64,000 nt of DNA from contig JAHLKG010000002.1 of assembly GCA_025526995.1 (NCBI GenBank), forward strand, positions 434,001-498,000, written 5' to 3'. Position numbers and translations under genes: made by a program. Shown one piece after another: positions 43,817-55,792 of this stretch. Below the pieces are notes generated by a model. The model ran no database searches. It was not told where the DNA came from and was given only the letters and a program-made list of their open reading frames with translations. Source of the DNA: Powellomyces hirtus (lineage: Eukaryota; Chytridiomycota; Chytridiomycetes; Spizellomycetales; Powellomycetaceae). The stretch's first letter is position 1; each line of letters begins with the position of its first letter.

Positions 43817-46800
43817 CTATGTAAAACTCTCGTCCGCATCTAGGCCATTGTCCTTTTTGCTCTTCTCTTCCGACTCCGTCTCTTCGCCTTCCTTTGATTC
43901 ACCGGGTTCATCGCCGGCCGGTGTTGTCGGTGAAGCGGGAGGCGGTAACACGTCACCGGCCGCTGGGTCCTTTTGCGGGCTTGACGCAGCCAAGTCCGGC
44001 CTTGAAATAGGCCGTCCGAGTTCATCGTTGCTCACCATCCAGCCGCCTTCCCCAGTGTTGGAGGCTACCGTCTCATCTCCATCCCCATCTCCCATATCCA
44101 GGGGAGGTTCAGGGGCTCCAAGGTCCGGCAAGATTGCTTCTATTGGGCCTGACTCTAATACGCTTCCTCCTGGAGTCAGGACCGCGCCATCGTCCCCTGG
44201 ATCCGCCCCTACACCGCCATCAAATGTGCTGGACCGGTTGACGTAAAGCCCTTCTGTGCTCTCGGCCAACGAAGTTCGGCTTGCTGCCGCGCTGTTGGCT
44301 TCTCTCTCGCTCATTATACCGAACGTTGTGCCGGTGCGGATGAGAAGGGCATGGAGCACCAAACGCACGTCTGGTGTTATGTCCTGCACCAAAAGATTCA
44401 CAACCTCACCGTAGAAGAACGGCATTTGACTTCTGAACTGCTCCTCGTCGAACTCGGCAAGGGCATTCAGGATCGTGACGACCACTGGTCGCCATGCGTT
44501 CACGTTTCGCCGCTTCGATTCTGGGTCAAGGGAGTTGTAATGTTGCATGATATCGTGACACAGACTGCACGGAAATGGGAGATGGTTAGACAACAGCCCT
44601 TGCAATCGGTCAAGTTCTGCCAGTCACTTACGGGACAAGTCTCTTTTCAATCTCAGGTCGCATTCCCTTCCGTTCATCGCTCATGTCCAAATACATCTTT
44701 ATCAGAATACCCAGATAGCTAGACACGCTGCTTGTTTCCTGTTTCAACAGATTGGGCAGCTGCTTCATGAAACCCATACGATACAGTGCCATTCGCAACT
44801 CCATGTCGCCGTTGAACGCTCTAGCGAACCGGTAACTGCGCTCGAGACAATCAATGAGCGTGAACAGGTTTCGAGAGGTAAGACTGTGATAAACGGCGTC
44901 TTCTGGACCAGAGGTGAGGACCTCGTGCAGCGTTTGAATGACGAGAAGATGCAGTACGCATTTGACGATGATCTGCTGGAACTCCTTCTTTTGTGGCCGT
45001 GGGCGGCGAGGGCGTGTCTCAATCACCAGATTTCTGTCTTCCCCGGAGGCTGCTGCAGTAGCAGCACCGAGCTCATCCGTGGCGTGTGTGGAAGCCTCTC
45101 CATTGTCGTTAGGATCAAAGAAAAGCGCTTGCGGTGTCGTGACATCAAACAGATGGACAAACATGACACAAATCTTTCCCCACACCTCCTCGTCAAGTTT
45201 CGTAACGTTCCCTTCGATGAACTGCTGTAAACAGGTGCTGCCAATTCGTGCCAGGGTCTCATTCTCTTGAGTCATGCACACTGTTAGCAGCTCCAGCACG
45301 CCATCGATTTGGAAATGAAGGGTATCAAAGTAGTGGCCAAACAAGTCGATGAACTGTCGCAGTGCTTGAATGAGCGTTGTCGACAGCCACACCGACATGT
45401 CTTCTTTGTTGGCGAACTTCGTGTGCTCTTGGCGAGATAACCGCAGGTCGTCAAATATCGGGAAGAGCACACCTTTGGAAATGACTTCCCAAAAATCGCG
45501 CGAAAAGGATGCACCATACTGCTTCAGTGTGTCGAACAGGTAGTTCAACGCTCTGTATGAGTTTAGTTAGCATGAGTACCATATCAGATAGAATCTGTAC
45601 GACCAGGGCAGGATGTGACATACCTCGTTCGCACTTCGAGATCGCAGGTCATGATCACTTCGTACAGCCCAAATAATATCGGGAACCAAAACCGGAAACT
45701 GGGATCATCTTCGGGACCGACCCCACCACCAATCCCAGCACCTTTGACAGCCCCTGCTGTGCCTGGAGTTCCGGCCGCCGAGGTTGGTGTGGCTGCTATC
45801 AGACCTTGATGCACGGACTCAGTGAGATTTTCACTGGATCGCAGTATATTGATTGTGCTCGCCGCATTGATCAGAAGTTTGGAGCCTTGCTGCGTTTTTG
45901 ACAGCTCGTATATCCGGGGTATCGATTGACGAAGAATCTCCACGGATTGCAGGCTTGTTCGCGCAAATTTGCGATTCTTACAAAACTCCACAAGACAGGA
46001 AACCGCGTCGGGGAAAGTCTGATTGGCGACGACACTCTCAAAGTGGTTTTTGAAAATGCTCTTGACGACGTCAAATGACAACAGGACAATGGGCTCTGTA
46101 AAAAGGGTCTACGTTTAGTCTAAGAAAGAACGTGATTTTGATGTCTACTGTGCGACGCACCATGAGTTTCCCTCGCGGCCCGCATGAACGCTCCGAACAT
46201 CGCCTTCCATCCGCTCTTGATGCTCTTGCTCTTGGCCTGAATCATCTGTTGCAAGCATGCCAATACCATGTCCTTGATTTTGACATCGTTGTTGTTTCCG
46301 AGGACATGTTCGAACGGTCGCAAAAAGTCCTTCTGGAACTTGAAATTTGGCAATTCTTCCAATTCTAAGAACTTCATCGCCAGCTGTCTCAGCTTATCTA
46401 GAGCAAAATAGCCGACATTGCTGTTGGGATGACATCCGACTTGGTTGAAGTGATCTCCCAAAATGGCCCATATGTTGGACCATTCCACACGGATACGCTT
46501 CATGTTGTAGTACGACATCTCAACCAATCGTTGCAAGCAGTACATGCGAGGGTGTTCTCGATCCGACGAGAAGGTAATCTCATCCCAAGAAACCTCACAA
46601 AGAGCGCGTACAAAAGCGACAATCGCGGTTCCGGAGAGCTTCACACTTGATGTAAAGATTCGATCCACCACGACGGTCATTCCTTGAGAGCTAGCTTCCG
46701 CCGCCGCTTCTTGGAGGAAACCGGTGCGACCTAGAAGTTGTGCGGATTCGCGCCTCTGGAGCTTGTCGTTAGATGCCCTAGGTTTATTCGGATCTACGTC

Positions 46801-49800
46801 ACCGCCGACAACCTGAAGCTTCTCCAATTGGCTGACGCAAAGAACAACGTCCTTCCAATTTTCTCCAAGATGGTTCCCTTCGGTGAATGCAATTTCCAAC
46901 AGTGTCTTGGTTGCCTCGAAATTCTTTGCCTTCATCTCGTGGACATTTCCAAGCATTGTGAACTTACTTAGAGTCGAGATGAACGCTTTCTTCTCCAGGT
47001 CCATGTCGAAGAGGCAAGCGATCCGAGTAGCATGCTTGAAGCCCTCCAGCGCTACGATAATGGTCTCCACATCCTCGCTTTCTTGCAGCGGTCCACTGAT
47101 GCCCGTGAGGATACTCATCCAGATTATCTGGAACATGCCTTTCACGTGTTCGAAATGACTGGCTGTGTAGAAAGCTCCCCCAACCGTGCTCTCTTTGCCT
47201 GAACCAGTTGTTACAATGGTACGCTTGCTCCTCCCTTTCAGCATTGTATTGAAAAGGGCCTCGGTCTTGAGCGCCATAGTCTCACTCGCCAAGGCAAATT
47301 GAGCAACCTCCCGTTTGTTTCCAGCGCCTCCGGCCCCGCTCGGTGCGTTCGGGCCTCCAGGGCTGGCTCCAGGGACAACGGGCTGTTCGTCCTTCATGAC
47401 AATCTCATTCTGATTGATCTCATCGTAGATTGCTTCCAAGAATTCTTGCGGGACGTCCTGGCCTCCATCGATACCGCGGTTGTTCTTAATGAAATCGCCT
47501 TTGGTCATACGCTTCTTGACCTGAGCATTGTGCTGATCGGTATTGAGCATAATTACAGAGTACGCCAGGACGTAGGCCGTGTCAGCACTGCTGAAACTTT
47601 GTGGATTGCCCTTTACAAATCGCTCAGCAAATTTCAGCATGAAGCGATCGATCTTTTGCGCCTCTCCAGGTAACCGGAAGCATTGCAGGAAGTGTCGAAG
47701 CGCATCGACAAAGCTCAACGAAGTGAAGTCCATCTCATCAACAAAGGCATGCATGATTGCGATGTTCTCCTCCTCTCCCTCTCCCAAGAACTCGCCGATC
47801 ATCGATTTGTTCAAACCATCGTTGCTGAGGAGGAATCGAGCAATGTCGCGAGGAGTGCGAGCCGGTATGCACCTTGAGTCCAGCAGGTACTGCATGCCCT
47901 TTTTGGGTTTGAAATTGAACTGTTTGATGCCCTCACTCAAGACCTGTTTCTTTTGTTTTAAGGTCTCAAAGGCCATAGGATCATCGGCAATTCTTTTTGA
48001 TGGCTGGGCTACTTTTTTGCCGTCCTCATCGATGACAAGACCGAGTTTCAAGGACCCCTCAGCCTCCTCGCTCTTCCTCACGCCCTTGTCGTCTTCCTGA
48101 CTTTCGGCAGGGGCAACAAGAGCAGCGGACCGTTCATAGCACCATGCCACCAATGGACGAAGGACTCCTCGAACCATAAGCTCCAGTCCCCGTTTCTTGA
48201 GTTCTCCATAATCGCCAGTTGATGAGTACAGTTCGCGCACTTGCTCTTTTGTGAAGCTAGTGAGATTAGCCGTAGTGATCGCCGGAGTGGGCCCAGCACC
48301 TCGCTGTTGAGACTGTTGTTGAGACTGCTGCGCAGCGGGGTTCACAACCGTTGGCTCATAATGCTGAGTCATGACCTTTGCCAAAGCATTTATCAGTCGC
48401 TCCCAGATGTTTTCTCTCGCCCCAGCTTCCACGTCGCAGTCATAGTTCAGATATATCTCCACGAGGACCCGTCCACCATCCGCCTTTGGATCTGCCAGGA
48501 TTCGTTCCAAAGATCTCAGCAAGGACGTGCGCTGATGGAATGTGATCGAGGAGCGGGCCTCCACGATAGGGATCACGATCTCCGTAAATATGACGGATAG
48601 TTCTTTCTACACGTACAAATTTAAAGACCATGCTGTCAGCTTATGGAGTTCACGAATATACCCAGGTGGTTCCCACCTTCAAAACCACTCGTAGGCCAAT
48701 CAGCACTTTGCCGAATATTTCTAAGGAGATGTCAAAAACCTGAGGAACAACGCTGACGGCGTTTCGGCTGAGACTGAGACACAGGTATTGTTTCACAGCG
48801 TGTATGAACAGCACAGCATTCGGATCGGTTTTGGTTGCTGTGCCAGGGGAGAACAAAACCGGCGAGGGAGTGAAAAAAATGTACATGTGGGATGACAGAA
48901 TCGTGAAGACCAAATGGAGTGAGAGGAGCTTAGAGCGCATCGCATGTGACTTGAGATCGGTGGCGCTGTGCGAATTAACTGTACACTTAGCAAAATGACT
49001 TTAATAATCGAGTCGGCAGGTCTTACCCTTCCGGAGCGGGTATCGGTTTCATGCTGAGCTTGCACAAAGCACGGAACACCAGATAGGCATCTTTGATGTA
49101 TTGGTCGCTTGCGCTGCCTTTGACCTTCTTTGTGGCCTCATTCAGGATGTCTTGTGACGCGCGTACCGCCGCACTTCGGCTTAGATCACGAAGCGCAGCC
49201 GAGACACCAGCGTTATCGCCATCATAGCTCCTAAATAAGAACACGGATAGATGAGACACGATCGCAACTATTAATCTAGTGCGGTTTCAGGAACTAACAG
49301 ACTGTCGATGCTTCGTGTGCCTTTCATGCGAGCACTCTCTTGAGAAGTTCGTTCGTCGTCAATGCTGACTTCAGCCCCTCCAGATTTTGATGGAGACTCC
49401 CCAGCTCCATGCACTTCATCTGCAGCCCGCTCCGCGCGCGGGGTGCTTGGTGATTTGTCTCCAACGCTTTCAAGGTTCGTTGGAGAAGCACCTTCACCCT
49501 TCGCTTCGGGTCCAGGCGTGCCAGCGCGGCTGTGAGCCTCAATCTTTTCGGCCTGAGGTACCCGACCAAAGACGGCTTGTACCATCTGTGTCAACGTTGC
49601 TTGTGCAACAATCTGAGTGTTCGCGGATTTGGACAAGAGGAAGATGTTGTAGGTTGTCCGAACAGCCTTTAGCAGAACACCTCCGTGGATCGCCGCTGTT
49701 GGATCAGTAGTAGAGACTGCCGCCAGCAGAGCCTGTGATGCCAACGCGTCAAGATATGGCTTTGACTTCATAAGAAGCGTACACAAACCGCACGCACCTT

Positions 49801-50553
49801 CACTATTTGCAGTTGCACTTTTTCATCTGTGTTTTCACCTCCACCGAAGGTGTCACAGATTGTGTCCACAACAAATGCTACCATTCCACCCCCTGCGTCC
49901 CCTTCGCTTTCCATGCTGCTCCGATCGTCATCTCCTGACAACCGCGGAGCTGTCCCCTCCTTTCGCGGAGGATCCATATCGAAGTCAGCAACGGTTCCAC
50001 CTACAACTGCGTCTCCTTCAAGTAACACTTCGTGGCGACCCCAATAGTTGTATGTAAACAGTTTCCCCAGACAATCTATAGCAATGGTGGCTAGCACAGG
50101 CTGTCGTGATCGGCAAGCCATCTGAAATGGTGCAAAGACTGTCTGTATCGACTGCGAGTCCATGGCGGAGTGTGATTCGAGGGCCTCTGATCGGAGATGA
50201 GAATGTTAGCGAAACTTCTTGGCAACAAAGGTCGCAAGTGCAGTCGGTAGCCGTCTCGATGCTCCGCTTGAGAATACTGTGGTCCACCTACCCATCGCAG
50301 ACTTTGATGCGTCCTTCAAACCATTGAATTTCTTTGCTTCCTTTGCAGCTTGCATCTGCTCCAGAGCCAGTTTTATGAAGACATCGCTGGAGCCTTGGGG
50401 TTGTGCGGCACCGGGATGATGACCAGAGGTTGATATCCGATTGCTGGCTGCGACTGCAGGTTGCCCAGCCTCTGAAATAGATTTTGCCGCATGCTCTTTA
50501 TCCTTATCCTTGTCCTTATCTCTGTCCTTGTGACCAAATAGGTTGTTGAACAT
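43817..50553 (-). CDS. SEC7: Sec7/BIG-type ARF guanine nucleotide exchange factor
   Basis: Activates ARF GTPases at the trans-Golgi for vesicle formation. Exons on the minus strand: 50553-50292, 50186-49798, 49732-49299, 49230-49027, 48965-48677, 48606-46161, 46095-45624, 45552-44632, 44564-43817 (2054 residues; phases agree). Upstream DCB and HUS regions (QPVLATIAIDCLGKLFTYNYW; VFTILSSHMYIF) precede the catalytic Sec7 domain at about residues 740-930, with the catalytic Glu in FRLPGEAQKIDR (about residue 842) and MLNTDQHNAQVKKRMT. Downstream HDS regions follow (VVDRIFTSSVKLSGTAIVAF; WFPILFGLYEVIMTCDLEVRT). The N-terminus carries an Arg/Lys-Asp repeat (KDRDKDKDKDK) and the C-terminus is acidic. 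The exon 3 donor (CT|GTTAGT) is the least canonical. Confidence 0.95.
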
Positions 50554-51009
50554 ATTTTAAGACGGCAAAAAGCCGCAACGTATATAGGTGGAGAAAAGTC
50601 CTCTTGGGTCACCGCAATGAAATGGTCGAATATCCAAGTATTGAGTTGTGACAGCACGGAACCTCAATATCTTGGCACTAGTGTGCAACGTGGCATGCAC
50701 CCTGTGGCATAAATACAGAAAGTCAGAAAGCCAACAGTTGAGATGTTTGAGAGTACGCAGAGGGCTTTTACCGACTGCAACGACTCGCTCCGCCAGGGAT
50801 TCAGTTGGTTGGAATAAAAAAGTGTGACGTTCTATATATCATAGGACAATTGCTCGCGGCTTTCAGATGGCGGGTCAACGATGTCGAGTAGACAAACATG
50901 CCGCGGCGCCCTGCTTACGAAGAACTGGTGACTAAGGCGTCGGACTTCCGCGATCACAGATCCTGTCATTTTTTTTCATTGAACATTTGCCATACATTGC
51001 CCCTAAATC
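50554..51009. other. divergent intergenic region
   Basis: Between the 5' ends of Sec7 (-) and ODAD3 (+). It contains T-rich sequence just before the ODAD3 start and a TCTATATATCATA stretch near 50831-50845. No gene recognised. Confidence 0.55.
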
Positions 51010-53169
51010 ATGCGCCAGTACGATAAAACCACGATTGTCGATGAGGAGCTACATGATTTGAAGCTTCGGTTCGAATTGCTGGGTTAGTTAGCTGTGTGAC
51101 TTATCATCTGTTGAAAGCCAATTTGACCTTGAGATGAACCAAATTGACAGAAATCTCCCTGTATAGAGGGCGACAGGAAGGCTTACTATGAGACTAGTCA
51201 ATGGGCCATTCGGCAAAACAAAGAGGAAGTTAGCCATCTCCGTTTACAAAACAAAGAGCTCAGTGATGCAATCGCGAAAGTGAAGAAGGTATCAAAATTA
51301 TGTACTGTCAATCGTTCCCGATCGGCCAGTCATTAAGGAAGGTTGTACCACTAGACGGAAGCCGATAGCGCAAGCAGTCGGGTTTCTATGACTGAGCTGG
51401 AAAAGTTTGATCAGAGAATATGTGAGATGCATAAGAAATATGATGAACTTCAGGCCGAAGCTCGTGGAAAGGACGACAAACTACGGGGAATGAACGACCA
51501 GTTGGCTGATCTCGGCAGAGAGGCTGACACTGTCACGTCTAATCTGCAAGACTCCCCGCAGGCGAAAGTAAGCCCTGGAATGGACTTTGGACTCGAAGGT
51601 TCATCTGAGCTCACATATCACCCATGAAGGAGATCAGAATGCTCGAGAACCGACTCGATAAAGCCAACATCAAGTACAATGAAGCGCAGGCCGTCCGAAA
51701 AACATACGAGCAGATCGTCAAGCGGCTGCAGGAAGAGCGACTGACTTTCGATAATCAGCTCACAAACTTCGAGAAGACGTTGAAGATCAAGAAGCAGGAC
51801 GCTCTGGAGTTGGAAATGATGTCACGCGATGCCAATCACGCCAAAGAAGTCGCAAAGGTGCGTTCGCGCATGGGGAGGAATGTTGTTTGCTGCATCGACT
51901 GATCATATGCAACCTTTGATAGGCGGAGTTGACCAGATTCGAACAGCAAATAAATGAGGAGCGCAAAGAGCGAGAGAAGGATCTCCAGGCTAGGAAAGAG
52001 TTGGTGAAGCAGAAGATGGAGGTCGCCGACAAGATTGACTGGAAGGTGAGGGCAATGTCACATTCGCGTGCCTTTGCAGACGAATGCCTGTCTCAACGCA
52101 CGACGGACCGGTCTACATAGAAACTTCAACTTGAGGATCAAGCCAACGATCTCGCGCTAAGCGGCGAAGCCAACAAAGAGCAATACGATGAGGCTCGCGA
52201 GAAGAAAATCGCTGAGTACGAGGAGAATATGCGATTGGTGAAGGAAGCAACCGGCGTATTCGACATCAACGAGGTCATTTCCAAATATCAATCGCAAGGC
52301 GACACACACGAGCATCTGTCGCAGCTTCAGCAAGCAAATGAGATCCGAAATGAGGAGCTCAAAAAGAAGAGGCAAAATATCACTGCCGAGTACGAGGAGC
52401 TCAAATACTCGGGAGAGACTAAACATGCTCATGCTCGCCGCATGATCGACGAGATGGTCAAACACTTGACGGAGGGCGAAGCGAAGATGGTGGAAAGCAA
52501 GGTCAGATATGAGCGAATGGCGAAACTCATGAACAACGCCAAAGCGGGTGTGCAGCATCTGTCAGCCAAAGTGGACGGCATCCAGTTGGTAAGGCACCTA
52601 TACCACGACAGTTAGGATTTCCCTTGGTCTCATATATGAGGATTTCACTTCAGCCGGATACGGTACCCCTGAAAATGTCGGACGAATCAGTTGTCCAAAT
52701 TCTGGACGTCTGCATTCGAAAGTTGGAGCACTTGGCAAACAACGTCCAAGGGAAAGAGGTTCCAGAGGTAAGCTACTCGTGGCCGTCTTTCAAGACTACG
52801 TTTTGCCTCTCACTGTGGAACGTTATAGGCCGCTGTACCGCAACCAGCTGCACAACAGCCGGCAGGCGAGCCGACAAGTATCTTCCAAGTCAGCCCATCA
52901 CAACTGCCCGTCTACAACACAAGGGTCAAACTGCGACCAGTCGAGTTCGAGGAATCTGGTGGTGAAGGTGAGATCAGGCAGAAGCAGATTCAAGAAAATT
53001 CTGGTGCTGAAGCTTCCATCTTACAGATGATGAGGACGACGATGATTACGGAGATGTGCCGGATCGGGAGACCATCAAGAAGCACACCGCCCAGATGCTA
53101 AACGCTAGGCTGAAGACCAAGCAGGCAAAGAAAGGAAAGAAGAAGCGGACAGCGAAGGACGACGATTGA
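51010..53169 (+). CDS. ODAD3: outer dynein arm docking complex subunit 3 (CCDC151)
   Basis: Coiled-coil protein needed to attach outer dynein arms to axonemal doublet microtubules. Exons: 51010-51082, 51167-51288, 51355-51567, 51630-51857, 51923-52045, 52121-52588, 52654-52767, 52829-52967, 53027-53169 (540 residues; all phases agree). Family matches are LLEGDRKAYYETSQWAIRQN near the N-terminus and VRKTYEQIVKRLQEERLTFD in the middle, then ANHAKEVAKAEL. Almost the whole protein is heptad coiled coil. The C-terminus is acidic then Lys-rich (DDEDDDDYGDV, KKGKKKRTAKDDD). Its presence implies a motile flagellum with outer arms. AATAAA at 53210 follows the stop by 41 bases. Confidence 0.9.
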
Positions 53170-53420
53170 ATGCCTTGCTGAGAAGCGCTGTATTGATGTT
53201 TGACGTCACAATAAAAAAGCGGAAACTACTTTGGATGTCTCTAGCTCAATAACAATCCAAAAAGACCAGATTTCAGCGAATGCCAACAAGTGGCAGCAAA
53301 ATCGAGAGTGACAGTGCAAAATGTATTCAAAAATCGACATTTGCCTATCCTCCATCATCTCGCCCATGTGACGCATACTGACGAGGTACCGCAGAGTATG
53401 CAGCTTCAGATGCGTTCCAT

Positions 53421-54251
53421 TTAACGGGAACGGAAGTACTGTAGAGGACGTCGATGAGCAAAAGCCCGAAAGAATAGAAACCACAATCCAGGAGAAATAC
53501 CTCAAGGAGAACGTTCATGGCCTCGGAGTCCTCACCGTTGTCCTTGACGACAACGCAAGAGCATCCAACGACCTTGCGGGCGTTACCCTCACGGTCAATC
53601 TTGCAGAGACCGGCCCATTCACCGAGTTTCTTGGCGTCAGAAACCTTGATCAGGTTGATGTCGTGCTCGGCGCAGAGAGCCTCCACAAGCTTGATGTACT
53701 CCTTCTCAGTGCAAGTCTCAACGAGGACGCAGAGCTGGGCCTGACGCCTATAAACATAGTGGGTGTCAGTAGATGTCGATGATAGCGCTGCCGTTTCGAG
53801 ATACCCCATGTGTCCATCCTCCCAGGTGTTTGCCATCAAAAGTGGCCCGTCAGTCAAACGCGTATCAATCACGGCCTTACGGCCATTCAGTCCCGTCTTG
53901 AAACATTAGGATAGGTGCGAAATCATCACCAGGGCCACCTTTCCCGGAATCCTCTAGATCCGCCCCCCCCCCCCCCCCAAAGTTCCTTAAAAGACACGTT
54001 TGTGAAAAAGCTACAAAACGCACCTGTCGAGAGCCTTGGCAGCCTCACGGAGACCACGGGCAAGACCGTCGTGAACGAGAGCCTTCTTCAACACTTCCTG
54101 AAGAGCTTCCTCAACAGACATGGTGCCACGGGGAGCAACTGCAAGCGAAGCCAATCATATGAGGAACTCATTCCAAATGTCAAGTGTCGTGTCCTCATTT
54201 CTCACCCTCGTCCGCGGACACCTCAACGACAGCATCTCCTTCTGCAGACAT
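53421..54251 (-). CDS. RPS12: 40S ribosomal protein eS12 (RPS12)
   Basis: Small-subunit ribosomal protein of the L7Ae-like fold. Exons on the minus strand: 54251-54206, 54138-54024, 53747-53501, 53438-53421 (141 residues). The acidic N-terminus [16 protein letters not shown] is followed by [20 protein letters not shown] and [20 protein letters not shown]. Then come [20 protein letters not shown], the Cys motif [13 protein letters not shown], and a C-terminus EAMNVLLE joined to the six-codon last exon YFRSR-stop, exactly as in eS12 proteins. Without the last intron the frame would run on into unrelated sequence. The second intron contains a 16-C run. Confidence 0.96.
53963..53978. repeat. poly-C tract (16 C) in an eS12 intron
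   Basis: An uninterrupted C run within intron 2 of the eS12 gene (G-rich on the transcribed strand). True length is uncertain because of assembly limits. Confidence 0.9.
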
Positions 54252-54597
54252 GATTAATCGACTCTTTTTATGATTTTAAGAAAGGTCGACAGACGTCCTC
54301 ACTGCAAGGGAAAAAGATATTGTGAGCTGGAAGCTATGTCATGAGATCTCCTTCCGAAACCACTAACAATCCTCCTCATCCATCCGTCCATCCATCCAAT
54401 TGATCCATCGATCCGCCGTTATCTATCTGTCGCCCCCCGGCTAACTCTATTTCCATCGTTCATACGTCTCCCCTCCCTTCTGCGTCGGTCAGATACGTAC
54501 ATGTGCCGGTGAGATTTGAGACAGGACGATTCCTGCAGGTTTCGCAAGATCTTGCTGTTGGAACCGACGTTGGCAAGCCACGTGACCTGTAAATCGC
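54252..54597. other. short divergent promoter region
   Basis: About 350 bases shared by eS12 (-) and TMEM17 (+). It contains several CATC units near 54374-54395. No gene. Confidence 0.6.
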
Positions 54598-55435
54598 GTG
54601 AGTCAGCCAACGAACCATCAGATAGCACGCGCTCGACTTGCCGGTTCTCACGTTCCAGAAGATAATATGACTGTTCAGCACCATAACTCGGCAGCATCCT
54701 TGTATCGCACGGGACTGGAGCACACAGCAAAGCGGCTGTTCCCGTCATATCGCAATCTGGCCGACGCCGCGTCTGCCAGCGGAGATCACGGGCGGCGGAC
54801 TGCCGATGATCATAGTTAGTATTCGATCCTGTTGTGCGCAGTGAAGCGCTCATGGCAACTCTTACTCAGCTATTCTCAAGTGTCATTTCGTATCCACTGA
54901 CACTTTGGGTATGTGGCAGGCTCGGAGATATTGTCAAATTTGTATCTTCAAATCCTTCTCTTCTGCAATGTGTGGTTCATGCTACCAGTGTGGGCAATTG
55001 GGATGACGATCACCGCCGTGTGGAAGGTTAGCTTTTCCCAGTAACGCAGAATTTTTACCATTGTGCACGCTAAGATCGATCCCGCAGGCGTCACATGACA
55101 CTTATTCAACCAGCAGCAAACTCGGAACGATCGTGCTGGTTCCGACTTTCGCCCTGATAGAGTGCTCGCGGTTATATCTCGGCTACAAGGGAAACTTGCA
55201 TGAGAAAGTTCCCGAAGTGGCAGGGCATTTGCTGTTGACGGTCTTTCCCCAGCTGTTTATCGTGTTTTATCTCGCTGCGGCGGGTCAGGCCACGGGATTT
55301 GAAACGGCCATCAATATTGTGTACGTTCTCCTGTTCCTGCTACCACAGATTGTTGCGGCTGTGATTGCGGCGCGGGGCCTAGTTCGCGCACAGTCTGCGC
55401 GCTTCTTTTTGACGGCTCACGAAGTGGCCCAGTGA
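54598..55435 (+). CDS. TMEM17: transmembrane protein 17 (ciliary transition zone)
   Basis: Four-helix membrane protein of the MKS/B9 transition-zone complex that gates the cilium. Exons 54598-54814, 54920-55026, 55088-55435 (223 residues). The polar N-terminus leads to SEILSNLYLQILLFCNVWFM, the position of the conserved SSLALQ-like region before helix 1. It continues with the helix 2-3 motif CSRLYLGYKGNLHEKVPEVAG, then a hydrophobic LLLTVFPQLFIVFYL and a last helix (IVYVLLFLLPQIVAAVIAA). The RLYLGY-GNL-EKVPE-AG core is diagnostic for TMEM17. The start could also be the in-frame ATG at 54667. It is divergent from eS12. Confidence 0.87.
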
Positions 55436-55792
55436 ATGTCACAGAACATCGATTTTTGAGGGTTTAATGAGGTGTTATGCTCCTGTTCGGGCTCGAGCGA
55501 GCAACGTGATCCTATTGTGAAACGAATCAAGTATGAGCACTTTACGGATGGACGGGCAGCAACCAGTGTGCAAAGAATCCCCTTGGGTGCAAAGGGAGGC
55601 ATATGAGATTGGAAGTGTGCTGTAAATGTTTCATGCATGAACGTGCATTTACGAAGGATTTGAGACGCAATATTATCCACGCAGATGGATTCTAAGAATC
55701 CAACCGGGTATATTTATTGTAGCAGATGGCGTGGATGTTGTCTATGGTCTGAAATCAGACTGAGTTAGTTATTTGAATGCTGATCCTCATGG
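55436..55792. other. convergent intergenic region
   Basis: 3' flanks of TMEM17 (+) and the PC-esterase-like gene (-). No gene or repeat recognised. Confidence 0.5.

Noticed and set aside
43848..48600. Several plus-strand ORFs of 60-170 codons across the Sec7 gene
   Set aside because: All are antisense shadows of intact Sec7 exons.
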